Positions 56,517-64,000 of a DNA stretch of 64,000 nucleotides are shown piece after piece. The notes under the pieces are model-generated. The model was not told where the DNA came from and did not search any database. It saw nothing but the letters and a program-made list of their open reading frames with translations. Within the stretch, counting starts at the first letter, position 1. Each line of letters begins with the position of its first letter. This stretch comes from Shewanella sp. NIFS-20-20 (GTDB taxonomy: Bacteria; Pseudomonadota; Gammaproteobacteria; Enterobacterales; Shewanellaceae). The stretch covers positions 1-64,000 of the forward strand of contig NZ_JAHUTT010000006.1 of NCBI RefSeq assembly GCF_019209865.1, given 5' to 3'. The position numbers and the translations under genes are program-made.

Positions 56517-57095
56517 GTGTTTAGACTGCTTTCATTGATATGTGTATTACTCGCCAGCCCTGTAGCTTTGGCAAACTCACAAACCCGCTATGTTTCCGAA
56601 GATGTCTATACCTTCATTCATGGGGGTCCTGGTAATCAGTTCCGCATTCTTGGTAGTGTCGAAGCCGGCCAACAAGTCACCTCTTTGGGCCAAACTGAAG
56701 GCGATTACAGTAAAATCATCGACCACAAAGATCGCGAAGGTTGGATTAAGACATCCGAGCTCGATACTCAGCCGAGCTTTAGAGTGCGTATTCCGTTATT
56801 AGAAAAGCAGTTGGCCGATAGCCAAGCTCGCGTCAAAGCGCTTAGCGAAGCCAATAGCGCCACCGAATCTAACAACAGTAGCATGACGGCTGAAATTGCT
56901 TCGTTAAATCAAACCTTGAATGTCACCACTCAAGAGCGTGATCGACTAGCCTCTGAATTAAAACAGATTAAAGACAATCAAGAATATAAGTTATGGCAAG
57001 AAGGAGCGCTGATCGCCTTTGTCGGTCTGCTCTTAGGTATCTTCTTGGTCTATCTGCCAAAGCCACAACGCAAAAAGAAAGATCGCTGGATGTAA
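56517..57095 (+). CDS. ygiM: SH3-domain membrane-anchored protein (YgiM-like)
   Basis: A 192-residue exported protein of the TIGR04211 SH3-and-anchor family. A signal peptide ends at ALA (19). A bacterial SH3 domain (about 20-85) reads YVSEDVYTFIHGGPGNQ then GWIKTSEL. A coiled coil (about 95-160) is followed by one C-terminal membrane helix (LIAFVGLLLGIFLVYLP) and a basic tail KPQRKKKDRW. The start codon is GTG with a weak ribosome site. E. coli ygiM lies next to ygiF, and here ygiF is only 2.3 kb away. Function is not settled. Confidence 0.87.
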   Translation: MFRLLSLICVLLASPVALANSQTRYVSEDVYTFIHGGPGNQFRILGSVEAGQQVTSLGQTEGDYSKIIDHKDREGWIKTSELDTQPSFRVRIPLLEKQLADSQARVKALSEANSATESNNSSMTAEIASLNQTLNVTTQERDRLASELKQIKDNQEYKLWQEGALIAFVGLLLGIFLVYLPKPQRKKKDRWM

Positions 57096-57126
57096 TTACC
57101 CCTCATCTTTTCAGCTATTCTTGCCG

Positions 57127-57161
57127 AATAAAAGCCGTCGTTTCATACGACGGCTTTTATT
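57127..57161. terminator. Terminator after the YgiM-like gene
   Basis: AATAAAAGCCGTCG (57127-57140) and CGACGGCTTTTATT (57148-57161) form a 14-bp perfect stem with a 7-nt loop. It is followed by more T residues. Confidence 0.93.
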
Positions 57162-57248
57162 AACTTTTTAAAAACAACAAGATAAAACAAAAAACCAACA
57201 CAACACCAAGAAATTCACACTTGAGTGTCCAAGCTCACATTTTCAGGT

Positions 57249-57285
57249 TATAATCGCCGCGCCTCGATACATTTTGTATACAAAA
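57249..57285 (+). promoter_or_regulatory. putA promoter element with TTTTGTATACAAAA palindrome
   Basis: TATAAT at 57249-57254 is a perfect -10 box. No good -35 box is at the right distance. TTTTGTATACAAAA at 57272-57285 is a perfect 14-bp palindrome of a kind bound by GntR-family repressors, about 17 bp after the -10 box. It lies 56 bp before the putA ATG. Confidence 0.5.
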
Positions 57286-57340
57286 CACATAATAATTTTT
57301 ACGAAAGAACGCATATTATCGACTTTCAGGCCAAAGGATC

Positions 57341-60300
57341 ATGACTATGTTCAATGCGAGTGCAGTACTGGCAGGGCAATATGCTCACGCTACTCTCGAT
57401 GAGCTGTTTAACGCGATTAGCGACAACTATATCGTAGATGAAGAAACATATCTTAATCAATTAATTACACTGGTTCCCAGTGACGATCAGGACATTACAA
57501 CGATTAGCCGTAATGCCAGCCACATGGTCCAGCAAGTCAGGCAGTTTGAAAAAAAAGGCATGATGATTGGGGTCGATGCATTTTTGCAACAATATACCCT
57601 AGAAACAGATGAAGGCATCATCTTGATGTGCCTTGCCGAAGCCTTATTGCGCATCCCTGATACTGCAACCGCCGATGCCTTAATTCAGGATAAATTGTCT
57701 GGCGCTAAATGGGACAAGCACATTAAGCAAAGCGAGTCAGTGCTCGTCAATGCATCCACCTGGGGGCTATTGATGACGGGCAAGATAGTCAAGATGGATA
57801 AAAACCTTGATGGTAGCCCGAGTCATTTATTGAAGCGCTTAATTAACCGTCTCGGTGAGCCGGTGATCCGCAAAGCGATTTACGCCGCCATGAAAGTCAT
57901 GGGCAAGCAATTTGTCTTAGGCCGCAGCGTCAGCGAAGCGCTAAAAAACAGTCAAGACACGCGTCAATTGGGCTACACCCATTCCTATGATATGCTCGGC
58001 GAAGCTGCCCTGACCAGCAGCGATGCTCGCAAATATTTCAACGATTATGCTAACGCTATACGTACCCTTGGCAGTCATGAATACCATGAGCAGGATGCCC
58101 CCCGCCCCACCATTTCGATCAAATTGTCAGCCTTGCACCCTAGGTATGAAGTCGCAAACCGCGAGCGGGTGTTGAGCGAACTCTTTGATACCGTCATGGA
58201 GCTTATCCGCCTTGCTCGCAGCGTCAATATCGGCATATCTATCGATGCCGAAGAAATGGATCGCCTCGAGTTATCGCTGCAGCTATTCCAACAACTGTAT
58301 CAAACTGAGGAAGTCCGTGGTTGGGGCTTACTCGGGTTAGTCGTGCAAGCTTATTCCAAGCGCGCCTTACCGGTATTGTGCTGGATCACCCGCTTGGCCA
58401 AAGAGCAGGGTGACATCATTCCGGTCCGTCTCGTGAAAGGTGCCTATTGGGACAGTGAGATCAAATGGGCTCAAGTGGCTGGCGAAGGTGGTTACCCGCT
58501 GTTTACCCGCAAGGCGTCGACCGATGTCTCTTATTTAGCCTGCGCGCGCTACTTATTAAGTGAGCAAACCGCCCATGCCATCTACCCCCAATTTGCGACC
58601 CATAACGCCCAAACGGTGGCCAGCATACTTCATATGCACGATGGTCAGCGCGCGTTTGAATTCCAACGCTTACATGGCATGGGCCAAGAATTGTATGACA
58701 CCTTACTCAGCCAAAAACGCATCAACACAGTGCGGATTTATGCCCCGGTTGGCGCTCATAAAGATTTGCTGCCCTACTTAGTGCGTCGCCTGCTGGAAAA
58801 CGGCGCCAATACTTCTTTCGTCCACAAACTGGTCGATCCTAAAACCCCCATCGAGGGCTTAGTGACACATCCGTTAGTGACCCTGAACAGCTTTAGCAGT
58901 TTTGCCAATCGTAAGATTGCGCTGCCCGCCGATATTTTTGGCCAGCAGCGACGTAATTCCAAAGGACTCAATATGAATATTCAATCAGAAGCCGCCCCAT
59001 TTTTCAGCGCGTTAGCACAATTTAGCCAACACCAATGGCAAGCCGGTCCGCTGGTCAATGGCGAAACATTGGCAGGAACCATTCATCCCGTAGTGAGCCC
59101 TTTTGATACCCGCCAAACCGTTGGTCAAGTGGCGTTTGCCGATAAACTTGCCGTCGATATGGCATTATCTTCCGCCCACCATGCCTTCCCACGTTGGCGC
59201 GAAACCCCAGTTGAGCACCGCGCACAAGCCCTGCAAAAACTGGCAGATTTACTCGAAGAGAATCGCGATGAATTAGTCGCGCTGTGTACTCGCGAAGCAG
59301 GAAAAAGCCTGCAAGATGGCATTGATGAAGTCCGTGAAGCGGTCGATTTTTGCCGTTATTATGCCCTTAACGCCAAGAAAATGATGGCTCAACCCGAACT
59401 GATGCCAGGCCCCACTGGTGAACTCAATGAGTTATTTTTGCTGGGGCGCGGGGTCTTTGTCTGTATTAGCCCATGGAACTTCCCCTTAGCGATTTTCTTA
59501 GGCCAAGTCACCGCCGCGCTTGCCACCGGTAACTGTGTTATCGCCAAACCCGCAGAACAAACCAGTATCATAGGGTATCGCGCTGTACAGCTGGCGCATG
59601 AAGCTGGCATCCCCAACAATGTGTTGCAATTCTTACCCGGCACCGGCGCTGAAATCGGCGCACAACTGACCGCCGATCCTCGCATTGGCGGTGTATGTTT
59701 TACCGGCTCGACCCAAACGGCGAAGCGGATCAATATGACGTTAGCTGAGCGTAATGGCGCCATTTTGCCATTTATCGCCGAAACCGGTGGCCAAAATGCG
59801 ATGATCGTCGATTCGACCGCCCTGCCGGAGCAAGTGGTCAATGACGTCGTGTCATCATCTTTTACCAGTGCAGGTCAACGCTGCTCTGCTCTGCGGGTGT
59901 TGTATTTGCAAGATGAAATCGCCGACCGTGTGCTTGATTTACTCAAAGGCGCCATGGATCAACTGATCATAGGCAATCCTGGAGAATATAAAACAGATGT
60001 TGGCCCGGTGATTGATGCCAATGCCAAGGCCGGACTCAATGCCCATATCCAGCATATTCAGCAAGTCGGACGCACCATTAAGCAACTGGAGCTGCCCCCT
60101 GAGTGTGAGCATGGCTACTTTGTAACACCTTATGCCGTCGCTATCGACTCGATCACCGTGCTAGAGAAAGAACAATTTGGGCCAATACTGCACGTTATCC
60201 GCTATCAAGCTGATAAGATTGATGATGTGATTAACGAGATTAACAATACGGGTTACGGCTTAACGTTTGGTATTCATAGTCGCAATGAAAGCCACGCACT

Positions 60301-60523
60301 GGCTATTGCTAGTCGTCTCAATGTCGGCAATGTCTACATTAACCGTAACCAAATTGGTGCCGTAGTTGGAGTTCAACCTTTTGGTGGTCAAGGTCTATCC
60401 GGCACGGGACCTAAAGCGGGTGGTCCTCACTACCTGAGCCGCTTTGTCACCGAAAAGACGCGCACTAACAACATTACAGCCATTGGCGGCAACACCACAC
60501 TGTTATCCTTAAGCGATAATTAA
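57341..60523 (+). CDS. putA: Bifunctional proline dehydrogenase / P5C dehydrogenase
   Basis: A 1060-residue enzyme that oxidises proline to glutamate in two steps. The FAD-binding proline dehydrogenase barrel (about 170-480) has the motifs SIKLSALHPRYE and VRLVKGAYWDSE. The aldehyde dehydrogenase domain (from about 570) has SPWNFPLAIFLGQ and catalytic Cys848 in SAGQRCSALRV. It lacks the N-terminal ribbon-helix-helix domain that lets E. coli PutA (1320 residues) repress its own gene. The start at 57341 is close to AAAGGA; an ATG at 57347 is also well spaced. It is preceded by a palindrome and followed by a terminator. Confidence 0.94.
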   Translation: MTMFNASAVLAGQYAHATLDELFNAISDNYIVDEETYLNQLITLVPSDDQDITTISRNASHMVQQVRQFEKKGMMIGVDAFLQQYTLETDEGIILMCLAEALLRIPDTATADALIQDKLSGAKWDKHIKQSESVLVNASTWGLLMTGKIVKMDKNLDGSPSHLLKRLINRLGEPVIRKAIYAAMKVMGKQFVLGRSVSEALKNSQDTRQLGYTHSYDMLGEAALTSSDARKYFNDYANAIRTLGSHEYHEQDAPRPTISIKLSALHPRYEVANRERVLSELFDTVMELIRLARSVNIGISIDAEEMDRLELSLQLFQQLYQTEEVRGWGLLGLVVQAYSKRALPVLCWITRLAKEQGDIIPVRLVKGAYWDSEIKWAQVAGEGGYPLFTRKASTDVSYLACARYLLSEQTAHAIYPQFATHNAQTVASILHMHDGQRAFEFQRLHGMGQELYDTLLSQKRINTVRIYAPVGAHKDLLPYLVRRLLENGANTSFVHKLVDPKTPIEGLVTHPLVTLNSFSSFANRKIALPADIFGQQRRNSKGLNMNIQSEAAPFFSALAQFSQHQWQAGPLVNGETLAGTIHPVVSPFDTRQTVGQVAFADKLAVDMALSSAHHAFPRWRETPVEHRAQALQKLADLLEENRDELVALCTREAGKSLQDGIDEVREAVDFCRYYALNAKKMMAQPELMPGPTGELNELFLLGRGVFVCISPWNFPLAIFLGQVTAALATGNCVIAKPAEQTSIIGYRAVQLAHEAGIPNNVLQFLPGTGAEIGAQLTADPRIGGVCFTGSTQTAKRINMTLAERNGAILPFIAETGGQNAMIVDSTALPEQVVNDVVSSSFTSAGQRCSALRVLYLQDEIADRVLDLLKGAMDQLIIGNPGEYKTDVGPVIDANAKAGLNAHIQHIQQVGRTIKQLELPPECEHGYFVTPYAVAIDSITVLEKEQFGPILHVIRYQADKIDDVINEINNTGYGLTFGIHSRNESHALAIASRLNVGNVYINRNQIGAVVGVQPFGGQGLSGTGPKAGGPHYLSRFVTEKTRTNNITAIGGNTTLLSLSDN

Positions 60524-60551
60524 CCGGTAGTAAAGGCGTCTGCCTCACGGC

Positions 60552-60581
60552 TAAGTGACTCACAGATAAGTGACTCGCAGA
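60552..60581. repeat. Two-copy 15-bp tandem repeat
   Basis: TAAGTGACTCACAGA (60552-60566) is followed by TAAGTGACTCGCAGA (60567-60581), one base different. It lies just after putA and before the terminator. It has no evident function. Confidence 0.55.
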
Positions 60582-60585
60582 TAAC

Positions 60586-60614
60586 AAAGAACCCAAGCTA
60601 GCTTGGGTTCTTTT
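60586..60614. terminator. Terminator between putA and nupC
   Basis: A palindrome AAAGAACCCAAG...CTTGGGTTCTTT (60586-60613) has a very tight centre at CTAG. A T run follows on the plus strand and an A run on the other side. It can stop both convergent genes. Confidence 0.85.
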
Positions 60615-60665
60615 GCCTCCACTCTTTAACAGCTAACGCACCGCTAGCCGCCAGTGACTGGCACC

Positions 60666-61913
60666 TTAGAAAGAGACAAATATACCGACCACAGTCGCCG
60701 ACAATAAGTTAGCTAACGTAGCGGCTAATAACACCTTCATGCCCACGTCAGCAATGTAACCTGACTTGTTTGGGATCATCGTCCCCATGGCCGCCACGAC
60801 CATAGAAACTGAACCAATGTTGGCAAAACCACACAGGGCGACGGTCATAATGGCCACCGACTTAGGCGACATCGCTTCACCTGTCGTGGCAATCACAGCT
60901 TCACCGCTGATATAAGGAGCAAAACCGGCATAGGCAACAAATTCATTTAACACCAGCTTTTGCGCAATAAAGGCACCGGCTACTGTGGCTTCTGACCAAG
61001 GCACCCCGATTAACCACGCCACTGGCGCAAAAGCATAACCTAAGATCAGCTCTAAAGTCAGACTCGGAAAACCAATATAAGCGCCAATACCGCCCAACAT
61101 GCCGTTTACCATCGCCATCAAGCCGATACAGGCGATTAAGATGGCACCCACAACAACCGCAATCCGTAAGCCATTAATGGCCCCTTTGGCAATGGCATCG
61201 ATAAAGTTAGTCGGCTTTTCATCATCAGGTAGCTCAGGCACATTATTCACGGGCTGCTCGGTCTCAGGCACCATTAACTTGGCAAATAACAAGCCTGCTG
61301 GCGCACTCATAAAGCAAGCCATAACCAAGTATTTCACTTCAACGCCCATGCCCGCAAGCCCGGCTAAAATAGAGCCTGCAATCGATGCTAAACCACCCAC
61401 CATGATGGCGAAAATCTCTGACTTGGTCAGGTGTGGATGCCAAGGTTTTACAAATAAAGGCGACTCGGTCTGACCACAAACCGTGTTAGCAATAGCATTC
61501 ATCGACTCCGCTTTAGACGAGCCAATGGCTTTTTGGAGGCCACCCCCTAAAATGCGAACGAAAAACTGCATAATACCTAAGTAATGTAGCAAGCTGACCA
61601 AGGCCGCGGTAAAGATAATCGCGGGCAATACTTGAAAGGCGAACACAAAGCCCAAGTTTTCCACTTGGAATGTCACCAAATTACCAAAGACAAATGAAAT
61701 ACCTTGCGCCGCGTATCCCAATACACTCGACACACCATTTGAAATAGCTAATAACACTTCACTACCAAACTCGGTCGCTAATACAAATCCCGCAATAACG
61801 ATTTGAATAACTAATGCGCCAGCCACTGTGCGCCAATTAATACTGGCTTTAGCGTTTGAGCATAAATACGCCACGAGCAATAAAACGGCGACACCTAATA
61901 ATGATTGCAACAT
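60666..61913 (-). CDS. nupC: Nucleoside transporter, concentrative (NupC)
   Basis: A 415-residue inner-membrane symporter of the CNT family, which takes up nucleosides with protons or sodium. It has about ten hydrophobic segments. Family features are the NVTCGQTESP-type motif, here ANTVCGQTESPLFVKP around residue 150, and the later GFANIGSVSM region near 370. An AAGG site precedes the ATG. It is followed by the putA terminator and lies 9 bp after the flavodoxin-fold gene, so the two may be co-transcribed. The E. coli-type motif favours a broad nucleoside range. Confidence 0.92.
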   Translation of the reverse strand: MLQSLLGVAVLLLVAYLCSNAKASINWRTVAGALVIQIVIAGFVLATEFGSEVLLAISNGVSSVLGYAAQGISFVFGNLVTFQVENLGFVFAFQVLPAIIFTAALVSLLHYLGIMQFFVRILGGGLQKAIGSSKAESMNAIANTVCGQTESPLFVKPWHPHLTKSEIFAIMVGGLASIAGSILAGLAGMGVEVKYLVMACFMSAPAGLLFAKLMVPETEQPVNNVPELPDDEKPTNFIDAIAKGAINGLRIAVVVGAILIACIGLMAMVNGMLGGIGAYIGFPSLTLELILGYAFAPVAWLIGVPWSEATVAGAFIAQKLVLNEFVAYAGFAPYISGEAVIATTGEAMSPKSVAIMTVALCGFANIGSVSMVVAAMGTMIPNKSGYIADVGMKVLLAATLANLLSATVVGIFVSF

Positions 61914-61922
61914 TTCAGAACC

Positions 61923-62483
61923 TTATATTTTATTTTTATATTGACGAATAGTTTGTAACAACTGTTGGGCATGTTGCTGCGATAATTGCATTACTCGCTC
62001 TACATCCCCACCTTCGGCTGGTGTCGAATTCATTTCAAAAGTCACGACAGTATCAACAATAGCCATTTGCGCCGCATGCACAGGATGCATCGCCGCGGCT
62101 AAATATTTATCCAGCTCAAAAAAATTAAAACCATCAGGGCCGTAGGAGGCGGCGGTCGCACCGCAGGTTATCGAGAGGATCAGCGGTTTATCTTTCAGTT
62201 TGCTGCCCGCTGGGCCGAAGGCGAAACCATAACTAAACACCTGATCAAACCATAGTTTCATTAACGCCGGGTAAGTTGACCAATAAAGTGGAAACTGCAG
62301 CACGACCAGCTCGGCCGACATTAATGCTTGCTGCTCAGCATCCACATCAATGCCATAGCTAGGATAAAGCTCGTCCAAACAGCGGCATGTGAGGGTTGGC
62401 TCGGCCTGCAATAATCGAATAATTTCCGCATTAGCTACGGATTGTTTTAAATCGGGATGACCCGACAGCAATAGTATTGACAC
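61923..62483 (-). CDS. Flavodoxin-fold NAD(P)H-quinone reductase-like protein
   Basis: A 186-residue soluble protein of the Flavodoxin_2 family, which includes KefF, MdaB and NAD(P)H dehydrogenases. The N-terminus ILLLSGHPDLKQSVAN is the FMN phosphate-binding strand and loop. The family motif VLQFPLYWSTYPALMKLWFDQVF holds the quinone-site aromatics, and a Gly-rich GATAASYGPDG follows. The start codon is GTG with a TTGGAG site. It is nine bases before nupC on the same strand. The substrate cannot be told; a regulatory KefF role is unlikely, as no kefC gene is near. Confidence 0.85.
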   Translation of the reverse strand: MSILLLSGHPDLKQSVANAEIIRLLQAEPTLTCRCLDELYPSYGIDVDAEQQALMSAELVVLQFPLYWSTYPALMKLWFDQVFSYGFAFGPAGSKLKDKPLILSITCGATAASYGPDGFNFFELDKYLAAAMHPVHAAQMAIVDTVVTFEMNSTPAEGGDVERVMQLSQQHAQQLLQTIRQYKNKI

Positions 62484-62948
62484 AGCAACTCCAAAGAGAC
62501 ATCAGCGGTCAGCAAATAACACGATAACTTATGGTTGGAATAAATAAATCCAGACTGAAAGTGAGCAACAAATAACGCGCAATTTTTATACTCACCTAGC
62601 CATAGTAATCATTTTATTGAATAAATTTGAAGGCGTTTAATCAGGTATATCCTAAGGATAATTGCAACCAATTAGCCTTATAGCCCGCACTTGAACGACC
62701 AAAATAATATTGCATGTGATTATTTAATTCTGCATAACAAAAATATGACTATGTCAGTCAGCTCACACTAATTCACCCCCAAATGAGTACAACTGGAATA
62801 AACGTCGATATTTTAGTCAGCACTCCGCAAATATCTCTGTTATCTATGCCATGAGGTCCAGTTAATACTCACGCAAGCAATGGATGACAGCCAATAACAT
62901 AAATCATGTTATTATTTTTCAACTTCTTGGGGCAGATTCGAGATAAGC
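62484..62948. other. Long intergenic region before the COG0523 gene
   Basis: This 465-bp A+T-rich stretch lies between divergent genes. Apart from the palindrome at 62893-62913, given separately, I see no gene, repeat or RNA structure in it. Confidence 0.5.
62893..62913. promoter_or_regulatory. Palindrome before the COG0523 gene, candidate operator
   Basis: AATAACAT (62893-62900) and ATGTTATT (62906-62913) are perfect inverted arms 5 bp apart. They end 35 bp before the ATG. The arms have the reverse order to a Zur box, so I do not call it one. Confidence 0.45.
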
Positions 62949-63974
62949 ATGATCGTAACAGCGGTGGCGGTAAACCTGATCACAGGTTTGTTGGGGGCAG
63001 GGAAAACCAGCCTAATTAAAGAGTTATTGGCACATAAGCCGCCGCACGAGCGCTGGGCGGTGTTAGTCAATGAGTTTGGTCAAGTCGGCTTAGATGCCGC
63101 GCTCTTGCCCCAAGTCAATCAGGTGCAGATCAAGCAAGTCGCTGGCGGCTGCATGTGCTGTGCCAGTGGTGTGCCCACCCATATTGCCATCAATCAAATT
63201 TTACAGCAGGCTCGCCCCCATCGTTTGTTGATAGAACCCTCAGGCTTGGGTCATCCACGCCAAATCCTTAAATTACTGCAATCAGAGCATTTTGCCCAAG
63301 TACTCAAGCTGCAAACTAGCCTGTGTGTCATCGATGCTCGAAAGCTCAAGGATGAGCGCTATCGCCAGCTCCCCAATCTTCAAGAGCAGCTCCATTTGAG
63401 CGATATAATTATTGCCAGTAAAGCCGATTGCTATGCTGATAACGAGCTGGCGACGCTTACAAGCTTTACTCGCAAGCTCGGCATTCAATCCCCCATCGTG
63501 GCCCATGGCCGCCAGCAATCCATCGCGGCGCAACTCATCCCAAAACTCAATCAAGCCTCAGGTCAATCAACCGCAGCCGAACAAGCCCCAAGGCCATTAA
63601 GCGTCATGGCGTTAGCTCAGCAAACACTTGGGCGCGACGATAACCAAGCGCCCGCTATTGCCTATGACCACTTAGGGATCTGCCACCATCAACAGCACCT
63701 CGCTGGGCATTACAGTGCGGGCTGGGTATTTGATTTGCGCTGGCAATTTGATTTGCGCCGTCTATTAACTGTGATCAACAGCATTCACGGCATCCGTCTC
63801 AAAGCAGTATTTATTACCCCAGATGGCATTGCTGCCTTTAACCGTGTCGATGATGACTTAACCATCACTGAACTCGATGACGCCTTAGACTCACGTATCG
63901 AAGTCATTAGTCAGCAAGCCATCGACATCGCTAGCATTAAGCAAGCACTCCAAGAGTGTCGAAGCCCCAATTAA
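62949..63974 (+). CDS. COG0523 GTPase (CobW/YeiR-type metallochaperone-like)
   Basis: A 341-residue P-loop GTPase of the COG0523 group, whose members deliver or manage zinc, cobalt or other metals. The Walker A is GLLGAGKTS (13-21) and the family CxCC motif is present at Cys68-x-Cys70-Cys71 (GGCMCCASG), which binds metal. A GTPase Asp motif IEPSGLGHP and a base-recognition SKAD follow. A C-terminal CobW_C-like domain begins near residue 235. A weak ribosome site precedes the ATG. It may be YeiR-like, since no cobalamin or ureA genes are near. Its last codon lies 26 bp from the window end, so later neighbours are not seen. Confidence 0.87.
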   Translation: MIVTAVAVNLITGLLGAGKTSLIKELLAHKPPHERWAVLVNEFGQVGLDAALLPQVNQVQIKQVAGGCMCCASGVPTHIAINQILQQARPHRLLIEPSGLGHPRQILKLLQSEHFAQVLKLQTSLCVIDARKLKDERYRQLPNLQEQLHLSDIIIASKADCYADNELATLTSFTRKLGIQSPIVAHGRQQSIAAQLIPKLNQASGQSTAAEQAPRPLSVMALAQQTLGRDDNQAPAIAYDHLGICHHQQHLAGHYSAGWVFDLRWQFDLRRLLTVINSIHGIRLKAVFITPDGIAAFNRVDDDLTITELDDALDSRIEVISQQAIDIASIKQALQECRSPN

Positions 63975-64000
63975 TGGCGCCCTTAAGACAAAAAACGCCA

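Noticed and set aside
62893-62913. Zur box before the COG0523 gene
   Set aside because: The half-sites are in the opposite order from the Zur consensus, so I report only a palindrome.

Overview
The window looks like chromosomal DNA of a Shewanella-type gammaproteobacterium. The signs are a lone pentahaem nitrite reductase (NrfA) beside a NarQ/NarP pair with no nrfBCD genes, a DyP peroxidase next to a gamma-glutamyltransferase and an Fbp-type iron transporter, and E. coli-like proteins (AroG, FadD, Fpr, LpxL, PutA, GlnE) throughout. I see no rRNA, tRNA, insertion sequence, prophage or CRISPR array. The genus is an inference from gene content and order; I ran no search.

Layout. 0.2-9 kb: DyP peroxidase, gamma-glutamyltransferase, a Fur-box-preceded iron(III) ABC operon (fbpABC type), a GST-like protein, ferredoxin-NADP reductase and an unknown protein, all on the minus strand. 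9-16.4 kb: two tiny plus-strand genes, an ATM1-like ABC exporter, AroG, a lipoprotein with transglutaminase-like and TPR regions, a secreted protein, and glnK-amtB. 16.4-21 kb: an isochorismatase-like hydrolase, nrfA, and the divergent narQ-narP operon, with good NarP-type and CRP-type sites between them. 21-30.6 kb: a FadD-like ligase, a structured intergenic region with DnaA-box-like sites, cysJIH, and a three-gene proton-translocating transhydrogenase. 30.6-46.1 kb: a zincin-like protein, hldE, lpxL, an L,D-transpeptidase, a GH20 hexosaminidase lipoprotein, a secreted unknown, a HAD hydrolase, a CreA-like lipoprotein, a LysR regulator divergent from an SbtA-type permease, and glnE. 46.4-53.1 kb: a co-directional eight-gene module containing a PspA paralogue. 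53.1-64 kb: ygiF-like CYTH protein, a DUF47-pitA phosphate pair, YgiM-like SH3 protein, putA, nupC, a flavodoxin-fold quinone reductase and a COG0523 GTPase.

The most unusual part is the eight-gene module. It encodes a lipoprotein, a DUF350 membrane protein, a membrane-anchored spermidine-synthase-like enzyme, DUF2170, a PspA/YjfJ-like protein, DUF2491, a small protein that may hold two ribbon-helix-helix units, and a voltage-sensor-type potassium channel. Four of these match the E. coli yjfIJKL families. A strong promoter before the DUF2170 gene is flanked by two near-identical 13-bp palindromes, which suggests a dedicated repressor; the last small protein is a candidate.

Other links between neighbours: GlnK, AmtB and GlnE all serve nitrogen control. 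HldE and LpxL both build lipopolysaccharide. In E. coli hldE, glnE, ygiF and ygiM lie together; here they keep that order but are separated by inserted gene blocks, including the PspA module.
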